Positions 1 to 11,316 of a DNA stretch of 64,000 bases are shown here, piece after piece (within the stretch, counting starts at the first letter, position 1; each line of letters opens with the position of its first letter). This DNA is from Callorhinus ursinus. Its lineage: Eukaryota; Chordata; Mammalia; Carnivora; Otariidae. The stretch covers positions 6,999,937 through 7,063,936 of the forward strand of contig NW_020312788.1 of NCBI RefSeq assembly GCF_003265705.1, written 5' to 3'. The notes below the pieces were generated by a model. That model was not told the origin of the DNA. It made no database searches and saw only the letters and a program-made list of their open reading frames with translations. A program made the translations under genes and the position numbers.

Positions 1-1876
1 ACAATAAAACAAAGTTTTATTGTATAAAATCCAATAGAATCATCTACTACATAAAATGATAATATAATGTCCAATTAGGTTTACCCCAAGAATGCACATT
101 TTAAAAAATCAGTGTAAATCACCTATTAACAAACTAAAAAGCAAAACAAAAGAAAATCATATGACCATCTCCATAGATATGGAAAAAAGATCTGACTTAA
201 AATCCAACATCCATTTCTGATAAAATCTCTTAACAATCTAGGTATAGAAGGGAAAAACTATTTGATAAAGGGTACCTATGAAAAACCTATAGGTAATATT
301 ATACGTAATAAAGAAAGACTAAATGCTTTCTCTTTAAGATAAGGAACGGGCAAAATGTTCTCCAACATCTGACTTGACTTTCTAGCTAGTGATATCAGGC
401 AAGAAAAATAAATTGTAGGCATCCAGACTGGGGAGAAAGAAATAAAATTTTCTTTAGGAAACATAATCATCTAGGTAGATAATTCACTGAAATTAAAAAT
501 GAAAATAAAGTATTAGACATATTGAGTCTAGTAAGATTACAGGATGTAAGACCAAAAACAAAATTACATTTCTATATATAAGCAAAGAACCAATGGAAAT
601 TAAAATTTAACAAAAGCAATGTCATTAACCAAAGCATCAAAAATATGAAATAGTAATAAATCTGATCAAAGGTGTGATTGAAGAGTAGTATAGTGAAAAT
701 TAAATTAAATATCTAAGAAGAAATTAAGGAAGATCTAAGTGAGTGGAGCAATATATTGTGTTCCTGAGTTAGTAGACTCAATAGTCAATATGTAAATACT
801 TCTCAAATTGATCTATAGATTAAATGCATTCACATTCAAAATCCCAGATGGCTTTTTTTTAGTAGAAATTGATAAGCTGATTCTAAAATTCATATGGAAA
901 TACAAAACAAAAAACAAAAAACAAAAACAACCCCTAGTATATCCAAAACAAGTTTGAGAAAGAACAAAGTTGTTGGACTATACCACCTAATGTCAAGACT
1001 TAATGTAGAGCTATTAAGCAAGATGATAGTGTGTATTGGTATAAACAGAGAGATATTGGTCAATGGAGCAGGATAAAGTGTCCAGAAATATATCAATACA
1101 TACATGGAGAACTGAATTTTGACAATGGTTCAAAAATAAGTCAGTGGAAAAGGCATAGTCTTTTTCAAAAACAGTGCTAGAAAAATTGCATATCCATACG
1201 GTTAAAAGAAGAACTTCAATCCATAACATAATAAAATTAACTCAAAATGGATTATATACCTAATTATAAAATCTAAAATAACAAAGATTTAAAAGACAAC
1301 ATAGGAAAAAATCTTGTAGCTTTAGAGTTAGTCAAAGATTGCTTAATATGACACCAAAAACACAGTCTATAACAGAAAATATTGATAAATTAGACTTCAT
1401 TAAACTTAAAAAAATTTTAATTTTAAAACTCATTCGTTAAAACTTTTAAATACATTAAAGTATTAATATCTGATTTTTTGAAGATAGTATTATGAGAATG
1501 GAACCACAGAGAAACCACAGACTGAAAGAGAACATCTGCAAATTAAGTACATGATAAAGGAATTATATCTAAAATACATAAAGAACTTTCAAAATTCAAT
1601 AATATGGAGGCAAACTATCTAATTTTAAAAATAGGCAAAATATTTGAAAAGATATTTCACCAAGGAAGACATATTGATAACAAATTAATACATGAAAAAG
1701 TTGCTCCATATCATGTCATTAAGGAAATGCAAATTAAAAATGACAGTGATATGCCACTGTACACCAGTGAGAATGGCTAAAATTTAAAAACCTGACCATA
1801 TCAAGGGTTGTCCAAGATATGGAGCACCTGGAACTCATACTTCTGGTATAACCATTTTGAAAACTGATTGACTGCT

Positions 1877-1921
1877 TCTTTTTTCTTTTCTTTTCTTTCT
1901 TTCTTTCTTCCTTCCTTCCTG

Positions 1922-1985
<64 letters not shown>

Positions 1986-1998
1986 TCNNNNNNNNNNT

Positions 1999-2042
<44 letters not shown>

Positions 2043-2127
2043 TCCTTTCCTTTCCTTTTCTTTTTTCTTTTCTTTTCTTTTTTCTTTCCTTTTCTTTTTT
2101 CTTTCCTTTCCTTTCCTTTCCTTTTCT

Positions 2128-2171
<44 letters not shown>

Positions 2172-2240
2172 TCCTTTTCTTTTCTTTTTTCTTTCCTTTC
2201 CTTTTCTTTCTATCTTTCTTTCTTTCTTTCTTTCTTTTTT
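1877..2240. repeat. (TTTC)n polypyrimidine microsatellite with assembly gap
   Basis: This is an almost pure pyrimidine stretch of TTTC units with TTTTC, TTCC and TTTTTTC variants. Ten Ns lie at 1988-1997, so the true length is unknown. It is continuous with the tail of the adjacent Can-SINE and probably arose from it. A long open frame through it is only Leu/Ser/Phe repeats and has no coding meaning. Confidence 0.97.
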
Positions 2241-2400
2241 TAGAGAACGGGGGGAGGTGGGGGAGAGAGAGAGAGAATCTTAAGCAGACTCCACACCCAG
2301 TGTGGAGACCGAAGCAGGCTCAGTCTCATGACCCTGAGATCATGACCTGGGCCAAATTAAAGAGTCGGATGCTTAACTGACTGAGCCACCCAGGTGCCCC
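1877..2400 (-). mobile_element. Can-SINE with hugely expanded tail
   Basis: The tRNA-derived head is at the right end (ctgagccacccaggtgcccc, 2381-2400), so the element is on the - strand. The body reads leftward through the 'gaccctgagatcatgacctg' segment to a GA-rich region near 2250-2275. Where the A-rich tail should be lies a TTTC tract (GAAA on the element's strand) running to about 1877. It is inserted in the old L1. The possible TSD (gattgactgcttct / atcaatttctta) is imperfect. Confidence 0.9.
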
Positions 2401-3003
2401 ATCAATTTCTTAAAGAAAACAAATATATATCCATTACCCCATAAGATTTGGACATCCCAATCCTAGTTATTGACCCTAGAGACAGGAAAGCATATGTTCA
2501 TACAAAGACATGCATCCAAATATTCATAGCAACCTTTTTTGCAATGGCTCAGACTGGAAAAAAAAACCAAAATGTCCATCAACAGGTGAATGGATAAAAC
2601 AGAACACTACTCCACAATAAAATAAACAAGAAAGAACTATTGATACATGTAACATGTTTGACCATCAAAATAATTGTGCTGAGTGAAAGAAGCCAGACTA
2701 CTAAGAGTTCATACTGTATGATTATTTATATAAAACTCTAGAAAATACAAACCAATCTGTAACAACAGAAATCAGCTCAGTGGTTTATTAAACACAGTTT
2801 TGGGGGCAGTAAATGTGGGAAAGAGAGGGACAGTACTGCAAAGTGTCAGAGGGAAACCTTCAGAGGTCATCAGTATGTTCGTTATCTTCATTGTGGAGGT
2901 GGTTTCATGTGTGTATATATATGCCAAAGCTCATAAAATTTTGTCCTTCAAATGTATACAGTTGATTATATACCAATTACACCTCAATAAAACTTTTCTT
3001 AAG

Positions 3004-4109
3004 GAATTAGCTGCTGGCAAATTGCTGCTATACCTTATATAATTTGGAAAATCTTCCATATGGTTATGTATTGCTAGTCATAGTCTACTAACAACTGTCT
3101 GATTTCATCCTTCGTACTTGTCAAAATTTAACTTGCAATTGCATGTGGCCTCTGTCTTCATCATGCCTGTTCTTTGTTTAGCTTTGCCCAGAAAATTGTC
3201 TGTGCCAGGAAAATTGTCACAATCTGGTCTTCCAGCTATAACTCCCCTTCAGGCAATTTAACTGTTAATATCTTTCCCTTATTTTCCTCTTATGGATAAA
3301 GACAGGTTATATCACCCATTCCCACTCAGCTTACCAGTCTCTCAGGTTATATATCAGTTTCAATCTATGTTAAATAAAGCATACATATATCCAGGCTTAA
3401 TGGAGAAAACACATAGGAAATGAAAGTTTAATAACGCTCACTAAACATTAGGGTCCTAGAAAGGTCTGCCATTAACTTGGTTATAAGATATTGAATATTA
3501 CTTGTTTTACAATATGGTTAAAACCAATCTCTTCAGACTGCATTTATCTACCTTCTTCTAGCAGCCCTGGTTCAGAGGTATTCCCAGTGGAGAGATTGTG
3601 ATTTGTCTCCTGGTCTACATTTATAAAGACTTCTGAGATTTTATTCATCCTACCAAAAGTCAAAAGAGAAATAGCAACTCCCTTAATATACATCAGAAGC
3701 ACTGATATTTTAAGAATTATTTCTTCCAAACTTAAAAATATATATTTCTCTCTTCCCTTAGGAAACTTAGATCTTAAATAGGTCAATAACCTGATGAGTT
3801 GCTTTATTTTAAATTCCTTACTTTGTGTTACTTTTCTTTTAATAGGTTTTAAAATGCTAAATTAGTTCACTTAAACAGGTACCATTAAATTTAGCTAATA
3901 ATGTTTGGTTAGACAGTATATGGATTTTACAAAACATTTTTCTAATTTCTTTATATCATGTTTTTGTAAAATTGTAAGATTGGGAAGAATTAGTTATAAT
4001 CCCACAAATGCATAAGATCTTAAAGTTGGAGTATTAAAGATTACCTCATTCAATTGCATATTTGCTCATCACTTAGTCCGAGTTTCAGTTTCTCCCCATC
4101 AATGATAAC
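3004..4109. other. Unique AT-rich sequence, nothing recognised
   Basis: I see no repeat family, coding frame longer than about 80 codons, or RNA gene here. Base composition is ordinary for this window. Confidence 0.6.
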
Positions 4110-4360
4110 CCCCACTTGCTAAAACTTAACGTGTGGCCAATGATGTGCTAATGCTCTTCCAATATTCTTATATTTAATGCTACAAGAATATATATATAGT
4201 GAGGTGGGTCTTACTATTTATGTTTTGCAGACTAAGAAACTGACATGTAGGGAGTTCAAGACATTTCTCTGTTTTGCAGCTAGTAAGGGGCAGACTTGAC
4301 GATCAAGCCCAGGTCCACATGATGACACAAGCTGTGCTCTTAACCACTATCAACCATATT
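4110..4360 (-). mobile_element. MIR SINE relic
   Basis: The reverse-orientation MIR core is visible: 'gcagactaagaaactgacat' followed by 'gcagctagtaaggggcagac' and 'gctgtgctcttaaccactat'. These correspond to the MIR segments for the gaggaaactgagg, cacagctagtaagtgg and gtgctcttaaccactatgc positions. It is ancient and strongly diverged. Confidence 0.85.
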
Positions 4361-4655
4361 GTATGCCTAAAAAACAAGGAGAGTATGAAAATTGAATGAG
4401 ATAAAAAGTGAAACTGGATAGCTCAGTGTCTTAAGAAATGGACGCTCAGGAAATGATAGTTTTCTAATGCTGTGTGAGCATGTCACAACAGGTGGTCAAT
4501 TTATCCTCCATTGGAATTCTTATGGTGACAGAAGGTTGACTATTTCACATTCTGCTCCATTTCTGGATAATTCTAACTCCTAGAAGATGCTTTCTTATAC
4601 GGAGCTGAAAACTGTTCCCCTATAGCTATCCCCTCTTTGACCTATTTCTGCCCTC

Positions 4656-4765
4656 TAGTTGGAATATTGATTGCAATTTCATTAAATTTAGAGCTTAATT
4701 TAGGGAGAATTGGCATCCTTACAATATCGAGTCTTCCTATCCAAGAATAATTTGAAGCTCTGATT
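4656..4765 (-). mobile_element. Short antisense L1 ORF2 fragment
   Basis: The stretch 'ggagaattggcatccttaca' and 'atcgagtcttcctatccaag' is the complement of the L1 ORF2 segment encoding the region around IGRxNIVKMxILPK. On the - strand a short frame still reads SWIGRLDIVRMPILPK, confirming the assignment. Only about 110 bp remain. Confidence 0.8.
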
Positions 4766-4829
4766 AATTCAAGTTTTCTTCCAAGATGTCCTGCCCAGGT
4801 GATTTTGAATAGTATATGCTTTTTGGTGG

Positions 4830-5060
4830 TACTGTGGCATAATGAAAAAAGAGTGAGTTTCATTTCAAAACCATTCAAGTTTAAATTTTGGATTCATCTT
4901 TTATTGAATGAGCCTTTGACTTGTCTGAGTCTGTTTCTTAATTGATGAAATGGAAATAAAATCATCTCCCTCACATGGTTGTCATATGTAAAAATGCCTT
5001 GCACAGTGTCTGGAACATAATTGATATTCATTGACATTAGCTACTATAATTAATATTGAT
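4830..5060 (+). mobile_element. MIR SINE relic
   Basis: Forward MIR features appear in order: a 'cagtttcctcatctgtaaaatg'-type segment seen as 'ctgtttcttaattgatgaaa', then 'catctccctcacatggttgt', then 'ttgcacagtgtctggaacat'. These match the MIR 3' half (acctcatagggttgt, cagtgcctggcacat). Confidence 0.82.
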
Positions 5061-5224
5061 CATCCTGCCTATTTTCTAGCATTTTAAGAAAAGACTCAAC
5101 ACACTCTTTTGGAAATCTATGCTAACATGTCCTAGCCTTCACTATCAAAACATTCTTCTCAAAGTAATGATAATAGCAGAAGTATTTTTGCATTGTCTTA
5201 GTTTTCTTCCAGAAGATGATCAGG

Positions 5225-5495
5225 ATCTTAAAACAGACACAAATGGGTTTTGATACTGATTTGTGCATTTATTAGCTGTGTAACCTTGGGCAAGTATTAT
5301 TACTTGTTTAGGCTTAGTTTCCACGTCCGTTAAAATGGGGAGGAAAGATAGTACCTATCCATGGAGCTGTTTCAAGTATTAAATGAGACTGACACCTGTT
5401 AATTCTTGCTGCTCTGAGTATTAAATGAGATCATGTATATTAAAAGCACACAGGACAGATATGTTACCACAACTATTGTAATCTTTATTCCTTAG
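5225..5495 (+). mobile_element. MIR SINE relic
   Basis: The MIR core 'ttattagctgtgtaaccttg' followed by 'ggcaagta' is clear near 5268-5298. It is followed by a 'gttaaaatggggaggaaaga' segment and an 'attaaatgaga' segment that occurs twice (5377 and 5421), suggesting a local duplication inside the relic. Confidence 0.85.
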
Positions 5496-5655
5496 ACCAA
5501 GCCAGATTTGTAATAAGATACATATAACAGATTTGTGGAGCCTGCATTAACAGTGGCTTGTTCCCTTGATACACTCTGCTCATTGGCAAAGGCTGCTAAT
5601 CCCCATGATTAAGTTCCTTAACAGAACTGTCACTTACTCATGCATTCCAAAAGAA

Positions 5656-5656
<1 letters not shown>

Positions 5657-5688
<32 letters not shown>
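5657..5688. repeat. (TG)16 microsatellite
   Basis: This is an uninterrupted TG run of about 32 bp and a likely polymorphic marker. The open frame running through it reads as Cys-Val repeats and is not a gene. Confidence 0.98.
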
Positions 5689-5689
<1 letters not shown>

Positions 5690-5694
<5 letters not shown>

Positions 5695-6684
5695 ACAAGT
5701 CAGGACTGGAAGAAGGCAGAGCCCAGCTAGAAACACTTCAAGAATCTCATTTTTCCAGCAACACAAGGATGTTACTTTTTAGGATGAGTCTAAGCAAAAA
5801 TTATAAAACAGATGACCTCTCAAACCCATCTTCTTTGTCCCTTCATGTTTTTTTTCTTGTCTCTCATTTGTCCCATTTTATATCTCTTTATGACCCAATA
5901 CTCACACCTCATGTGTCTGAATACGGTACTATTGCCACCATTCCTTTTTTTAAACCAATGATTTGATCAACTAATACTCATCAGCATGTCTGTAAATACT
6001 TAAGGCTTTTTGCATCTAGGAAGATGAGGAGAAACAGAGCATTGCCTAGTCAAAGGACTGACTCTGCAGTGTGAACATTTTAGATGTCTCAGTAAGAAAG
6101 ATAATTTCAGATGGGTAGTCTTTTAATCGTATTCCTTAGGTTAGTTCCAGACTTAGTCCTAACTCAACCACTTCCATCTTCTGGCAATTTCCCATAGACT
6201 ATTTGTGCAGAATGTAAAAATACAGGTGTTTCATACCACATAAGTAAAATACATTTTTAAGCAAATATGGGCCTAGATGACATGCCTTTTCCTCTCTGCT
6301 CAGTGACCACTTTCCCTTCTGTAAAGGGAAATTTCCCCTAATAGTATTAGTTATCAAATATAAACCTTTATAAGGTAGGGACAAATTGGTTATTATTTAT
6401 TTTTTATGTATGAGAGAAACCTTTTTAAAAAATCATTGTAGTTAAATTAACTGGTTAATTATAGTTATGCAGAACTCTTTATCAGAGCTACAATCTCCTG
6501 TTTCATTTGTGGGCTGTCTGTTCCTTATTATAGTTGATCTGAAGAGTAGAATGAGCTTGCAGACTTATTCCTTGTTGTGATAAAGGACATGTTCTAGAAT
6601 TTAGAACACAATGAAAAAAACATAGCCAAATAACCAGAATATAATTAGTGCCTTTGTGTTTTTATTTTAGTAACGATTGAAAGT
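5690..6684. other. Unique sequence, nothing recognised
   Basis: No repeat family or gene is recognised between the TG microsatellite and the SINE target site. Short open frames are present at chance level only. Confidence 0.55.
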
Positions 6685-6701
6685 CTAAATCATTACTTTT
6701 T

Positions 6702-6895
6702 CTTTATCTTCTTTTTTTCTTTTGTTCAGAGGGAGAGAGGTGGGGGGAGGGGCAGAGGGAGAGGAAGAAAGAATTTTAAGCAGGCTCCACGCCCAGCAGG
6801 GAGCCTGAGGTGGGGCTCATCTCACAACCCTGAGATCATGACCTGAGCAAAAATCAAGAGTCGGATGCTTAGCCGATTGAGCCACCCAGGCGCCC
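6702..6895 (-). mobile_element. Can-SINE with perfect 17-bp TSD
   Basis: The head 'gagccacccaggcgcccc' ends at 6895/6896, and the body runs leftward through 'gatcatgacctgagc' and a purine-rich tail. A perfect 17-bp target duplication (ctaaatcattacttttt) flanks it at 6685-6701 and 6896-6912. The clean TSD marks a retroposition event, and the tail has become pyrimidine-rich on the + strand. Confidence 0.95.
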
Positions 6896-6912
6896 CTAAA
6901 TCATTACTTTTT

Positions 6913-7570
6913 AAAAATGGTTGCAAAACTCCCCTCAGATTACATATTTATGAAACAATTTGCTGGCTGAGGGAAACTCAATTGTTTCTTGACCGAGGAA
7001 GAGTGCACAAAAGGGTGGGTTTTTTTGTTGGTTCTAAACATTTATTCTCAAGGAGATAAACAGAGTAAGCTGGGTTATTAAAAGAAAGTTAGTAGTTCTA
7101 GTGATAAGTTATTCTGTGGTTGTTCCTGTGTTATTCTAACAATTATGAATTTAACTCAAGTGAAACAAAGTTGAAAGTTCCTCCTTTTTTCATAGCACAA
7201 AATAGAGGCCCTCATTTATCTGGTACTGTGACTCTTCCCCAATTAGATCCCAATACTAAATCTTAACTTATTCTAAATTTTAACTAAAAAAAAAAAAAAA
7301 GATCTGGGTCTAATCCTGTCCTTTCATACTAGTAGTGAATTATCTGCAAATTAGTAAGACAAATAAAAACTTCTAATCAAAATATATTACCAAACACCTC
7401 ATTTTTATATTTCACATACCTTGCTATCACCAAATTTTGCACATTCTAGAGATTTAAAGTTAACATTTTATATTCTGATGTACTGAATAAACGTCTGCTT
7501 TGAGTAACAACAAAAACAAGCAATTGTACTTTAGAAAATAGTTCACAAAAACAGTTTATCTTTTAAAACA
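6913..7570. other. Unique sequence with a poly-A run
   Basis: An A15 run lies near 7287-7301 without a recognisable element attached. Otherwise I see nothing. Confidence 0.5.
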
Positions 7571-8003
7571 GGGAACAAACTGAGGGTTGCTGGAGTGGTG
7601 GGGGGTGGGAGGGATGGGGTGGCTGGGTGATAGACAGTGGGGAGGGTATGTGCTATGGTGAGTGCTGTAAAGTGTGCAAGACTGTTGAATCACAGACCTG
7701 TACCTCTGAAACAAATAATACAATATATGTTTAAAAAAAAAGATAGTAGGAAGGGAAAAATGAAGGGGGGGCAATTGGAGGGGGAGACGAACCATGAGAG
7801 ACTATGGACTCTGAGAAAAAACTGAGGGTTCTAGAGGGGAGGGGGTGGGGGGATGGGTTAGCCTGGTGATGGGTATTAAAGAGGGCACGTACTGCATGGA
7901 GCACTGGGTGTTATACGCAAACAATGAATCATGGAACACTAATCAAAAACTAATGATGTAATGTATGGTGATTAACATAACAGTAAAAAATTTAAAGACA
8001 AAA
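7571..8003 (+). mobile_element. Carnivore L1, 5'-truncated, 3' UTR only
   Basis: Only the G-rich 3' UTR of a carnivore L1 is present. A proximal unit (about 7571-7740) ends 'cctctgaaacaaataataca' plus an A-rich run. A distal unit (about 7741-8003) contains 'gagactatggactctgagaa', 'agcactgggtgttatacgca' and 'gtgattaacataacagtaaa'. No ORF2 remains. A weak TSD (aaaacagg) may flank it. Confidence 0.9.
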
Positions 8004-8009
8004 AAACAG

Positions 8010-8335
8010 GAATCAAATTGTTAAAACTTCAGTTTAATTGTCACACACTTGAGAGTATACCTATCATACATTTTTTATCATTTCTTAACAGGTGAAATTT
8101 ATCACTGAACAATTTTATGTGACCTTTGTGAATTTAGCAGATATTTTTCTCAATAAAAGTCACAGTTATATATATTGACAAGATTTTTAGAGTTCCATGA
8201 AAAGGTTGCACTTACAAATAGCTAAATTTGAAGCAGGCTTTGAAATAAACACTGAGAGAAAACTCAGACACGGGCTTGTTCATATGCATCCTGATGCTGT
8301 TGCAAGTCCAAAAGAAGGGGGGAGGGGTAACTTAT
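8010..8335. other. Unique sequence, nothing recognised
   Basis: AT-rich sequence without repeat or gene signature. Confidence 0.5.
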
Positions 8336-8339
8336 TACC

Positions 8340-8560
8340 TGCCTAGCTGGTTCTAGGCACTCTGATAGGTAATTTATGAATAGTATTGCATTTATATTCA
8401 AATATTTTCTCAGTAATTTATTATTGATACCATCTCACAGACAACATTAAGGCTCAGAGATATGAAGCAATGTGCCCAATTCATGTACGCAATGAGTAAG
8501 TTTCAAGAAGGGGACATAGCATGTGGTTTGGTCTGATTCTGATATTCCTGCTAATCCCCA
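8340..8560 (-). mobile_element. MIR SINE relic
   Basis: Reverse MIR layout: 'ctaggcactctgataggtaa' then 'taccatctcacagacaacat', then 'taaggctcagagatatgaag', then 'caatgtgcccaa'. The order matches MIR read on the - strand. Confidence 0.78.
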
Positions 8561-9620
8561 AAATTGTTTGTTTATTCAGCAAGCATATAATGAGTTCTTA
8601 TTACGGATGTAGCCCTACACTACTAGGCTATGGAGGTTTTGTTCCTTTTTAATGATGATAGAATTCCAATTATATATGAAGGAATAAACACAAATATTAT
8701 CTCACACCCATATGAAAGCCTACTACAATACGAGCAGAAGAAATGATCAAAAGTGTGAGATAACAAAATTTTGTGATTTGGAAAATGGAGAGACTATTAA
8801 TAACTGACTTATGCCTCAGCAATTTCCATTCAACTAAATCACTAATGGTTAAGGATATTCTGGAAAGTTGAGCTCTTCATTTCTGGGAAACTCAGCATTT
8901 CTTTGACAATGTCTTCTCTTCCATGTTTCCTGTTCTTTCTTTCTGGAGTTCTATATTTGTTAGAGGATGGAATTCATAAAATTATTCCCTAATTATCTTG
9001 TTTTTACTTTTCCTTCAACTTTCTAAGATATTTTCTTAACGTTGGCTTCAGGGCTTCTAAATTGTCTTTTTTATTGTTTCTTTTCTGTTTTATTTTTAGT
9101 ATCTTAACACTGCTTTTTCATCCTTCTAAACATTTTTTCTATCAATAGTTTTTCAAAAGCTTTTGCTGATTTCCTGAATATTCCTTTTGTAAAGGATAAC
9201 ATTTTTTTTAAATGAGTCCAGTATTTTCTCTTATCTTTCTGAGGATATTACTATAGATTGCTATTTAATTGATTTATGTACTTGTTTAATGCATCTACTG
9301 ATTAATTAATGAGGTTGCTTCCTTTCCCACTACCCAATTCCATAGTTGGAAAGAGTAGACTAACATGTCTGGCTATTTCATTTTTCATTATTACTTTCAT
9401 GAAATACTGTCATGTTTCTCATTTCTTAAATTTTAAATTCATTACCGTCTCTCACTACTTCTCCCTCCAACCCCCAAAAAGGCAGAGATAAATCTTTACA
9501 TAATAGAAAAAAGTCTTATTTTTTCTTCCCCATTCATAAAGAAAGCCCTTGCTTGACAGCAGATAAGTGGGAAGAAAATTTACAAGAGCTGAGGACACAG
9601 GTTTTCTGGGGGGACCCAAT
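8560..9620. other. Unique to T-rich sequence
   Basis: The stretch 8990-9250 is T-rich and could be the remains of an antisense LINE 3' UTR, but I cannot match it to a family. No gene is seen. Confidence 0.4.
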
Positions 9621-9624
9621 TAAT

Positions 9625-9850
9625 TCCTTCAGTCATAACAACCATGCACTGAACACTTGCTATGTGCCAGGTAGTGTACTGAATGCTTTGCGGTTATGAC
9701 CTAATGTAATCCTGATTATAAACCAACAGTGCAGGATTATCATCAGAGATGAGGAAACTGAGGCATGGCTGGGCTTAATAAAATATGCAGTATGATCTGA
9801 GCAATAAATGTCAGAGCAAGAATTGAATCTTATCTCTAAACCAGTTAAGA
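9625..9850 (-). mobile_element. MIR SINE relic
   Basis: The segments 'acttgctatgtgccaggtag' and 'agatgaggaaactgaggcat' are near-consensus for MIR in reverse orientation. Confidence 0.9.
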
Positions 9851-10890
9851 GGTGAAGTTCTTATTAATCTGAAATGTAACAACTGCCTATTTCTCTCACC
9901 AGCGAGTAAAACGAAGCAAGGTTGGAGCTGTGGTAGGCTCATCTCACTTCTATTCCTTAAAAACGCTCATGCCCTGAAAGGTAGGAATGGGAAAGAGAAT
10001 AAAAAAGATGAAATGTTTTCTTTTTCAAATGAAACAAGGGTAATAATCAGAGGGACAATATAAGAGCTCATTAGCTCTTAATGAGAAACTCTGATTTATT
10101 GTTAATGAAGGTTGGCCTCAGTATGTCCAATGTCTTCTATTGTGCAAATGATATTGAAATGGCAATGAAACCTGGTCAAAAATTAAGTTAGAACAGACAC
10201 AAACGGAGACCTGCATATAAAGGAAAATTGGATATTATAAATGATGATTCAAAACTAGTAAATAAGACAACTTTGGAATGATTTAATGAACTATTTTCAT
10301 GAAAGGTACCGCCAAAATGAACCAGTAGATAGAAATTAGCTTTTATTTTACTTATATATATATATATATTTTTGCCTGTGCCAGGGTAATTGAAATTTTT
10401 TTATTGATATTCTTATGGAATCGGAAATATCACTAAAATCAAGGCCGAATAAATGCAGTACAGTCAGAAAAACAGGAAAGTAAAAGAACAGAAAAACTAC
10501 TTTAAGTGTTTAGTTTATAGAAACAAGGTGAAAGTTAACAATCATAAAACTTAATATTACCTTTAGAAAAGTTAATTATAAGTCCATAAACTATAATTCT
10601 TTTAAGATACATCACGCTTTTTTTTTAAGTCCATAAACTATAATTCTTAAAGCCAGTTTATTATAACCTTAAAATCTTTCCAGTACCTTGAGGGTTTTGT
10701 CCTCACCCATATTTCAATAGCAGAGGAAGAATCAGTATTACTAACCCTCTTGATAAATCATAGTAAGCATTTAAAGAAATCAGAAAATGGAATTAGAAAA
10801 TTTTAAAACTCAGAAAGATATAAGATTTCCTTTATTTTACATTTGCTACAACAGAATAATGAGGGTTTTTTCTATCAGTCAAATTTGTGT
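9850..10890. other. Unique sequence with small palindrome and direct repeat
   Basis: No gene or repeat family. Two small structures stand out: a nested inverted repeat with TAAT cores at 10063-10085, and a 22-bp perfect direct repeat at 10580-10601 and 10627-10648. Confidence 0.6.
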
Positions 10891-10894
10891 ATCA

Positions 10895-11070
10895 TGATTC
10901 TGCCACTTTCTAGCTATTTGGTTAAGTAAGTTAAATTTGAGTCTCAACTTACCATCTATAAAATAAGGTTAATAACTCATTATTCATAGTTTTTTGAGGA
11001 ATTAAAGGAAATAATATCTGAAAAGTATTTAATATTTGGCACTTAACAGTAAATAAGTGTTATTACTAAT
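10895..11070 (+). mobile_element. MIR SINE relic
   Basis: Forward MIR core: 'ctgccactttctagctattt' followed by 'gagtctcaacttaccatcta' and 'aataaggttaataactcatt', ending with a 'ttggcacttaacagtaaata' segment. Confidence 0.8.
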
Positions 11071-11196
11071 ATTATAGAAGTTCATATTTTGGTATTTCCA
11101 GTTTTAATTATCTATTTATACAATCTATAAAAGTCCTAATTCTAAATTTTGCCAAAAACATCTACATCTTCTAAGTTTCTTTACATATATGGAGAT

Positions 11197-11212
11197 AGAG
11201 AGAGAGAGAGAG
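11197..11212. repeat. Short (AG)n tract
   Basis: Eight AG units, simple repeat. Confidence 0.9.
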
Positions 11213-11316
11213 ACACTCATGTTATTTCACAGGACCCATAGAGAATTGTTCATTTATGTATAATAATAGTGATTTTTCTGGTAATTGAGGGATGTTTAAA
11301 ATATCCGTGTTTTGAG

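Larger units (their letters stand above)
1..3003 (+). mobile_element. Old L1 LINE, ORF2 RT region to 3' end (5' part outside window)
   Basis: This is the decayed 3' half of a LINE-1. Near 150-200 the sequence still matches the ORF2 stretch around the first RT aspartate (a decayed form of SIDAEKAF). Near 2570-2700 it matches the late ORF2 stretch 'atgtccatcaacaggtgaat' and 'gctgagtgaaagaagccaga', and it ends in the typical 3' UTR run 'accaattacacctcaataaa' near 2975-2995. Every frame is full of stops, so it encodes nothing. The divergence fits a pre-carnivore L1M-type subfamily; the exact subfamily is not resolved. A Can-SINE and its expanded tail (about 1877-2400) interrupt it. Confidence 0.88.

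Noticed and set aside
1868..2380. 170-codon open frame on the + strand
   Set aside because: It is the TTTC microsatellite and SINE read as Leu/Ser/Phe repeats, and it spans assembly Ns.
5640..5966. 108-codon + strand frame
   Set aside because: It begins in the TG microsatellite (Cys-Val repeats) and shows no domain.
7571..8003. G-rich stretches suggesting a CpG island or G-quadruplex promoter
   Set aside because: The G-richness belongs to the carnivore L1 3' UTR and CpGs are few.
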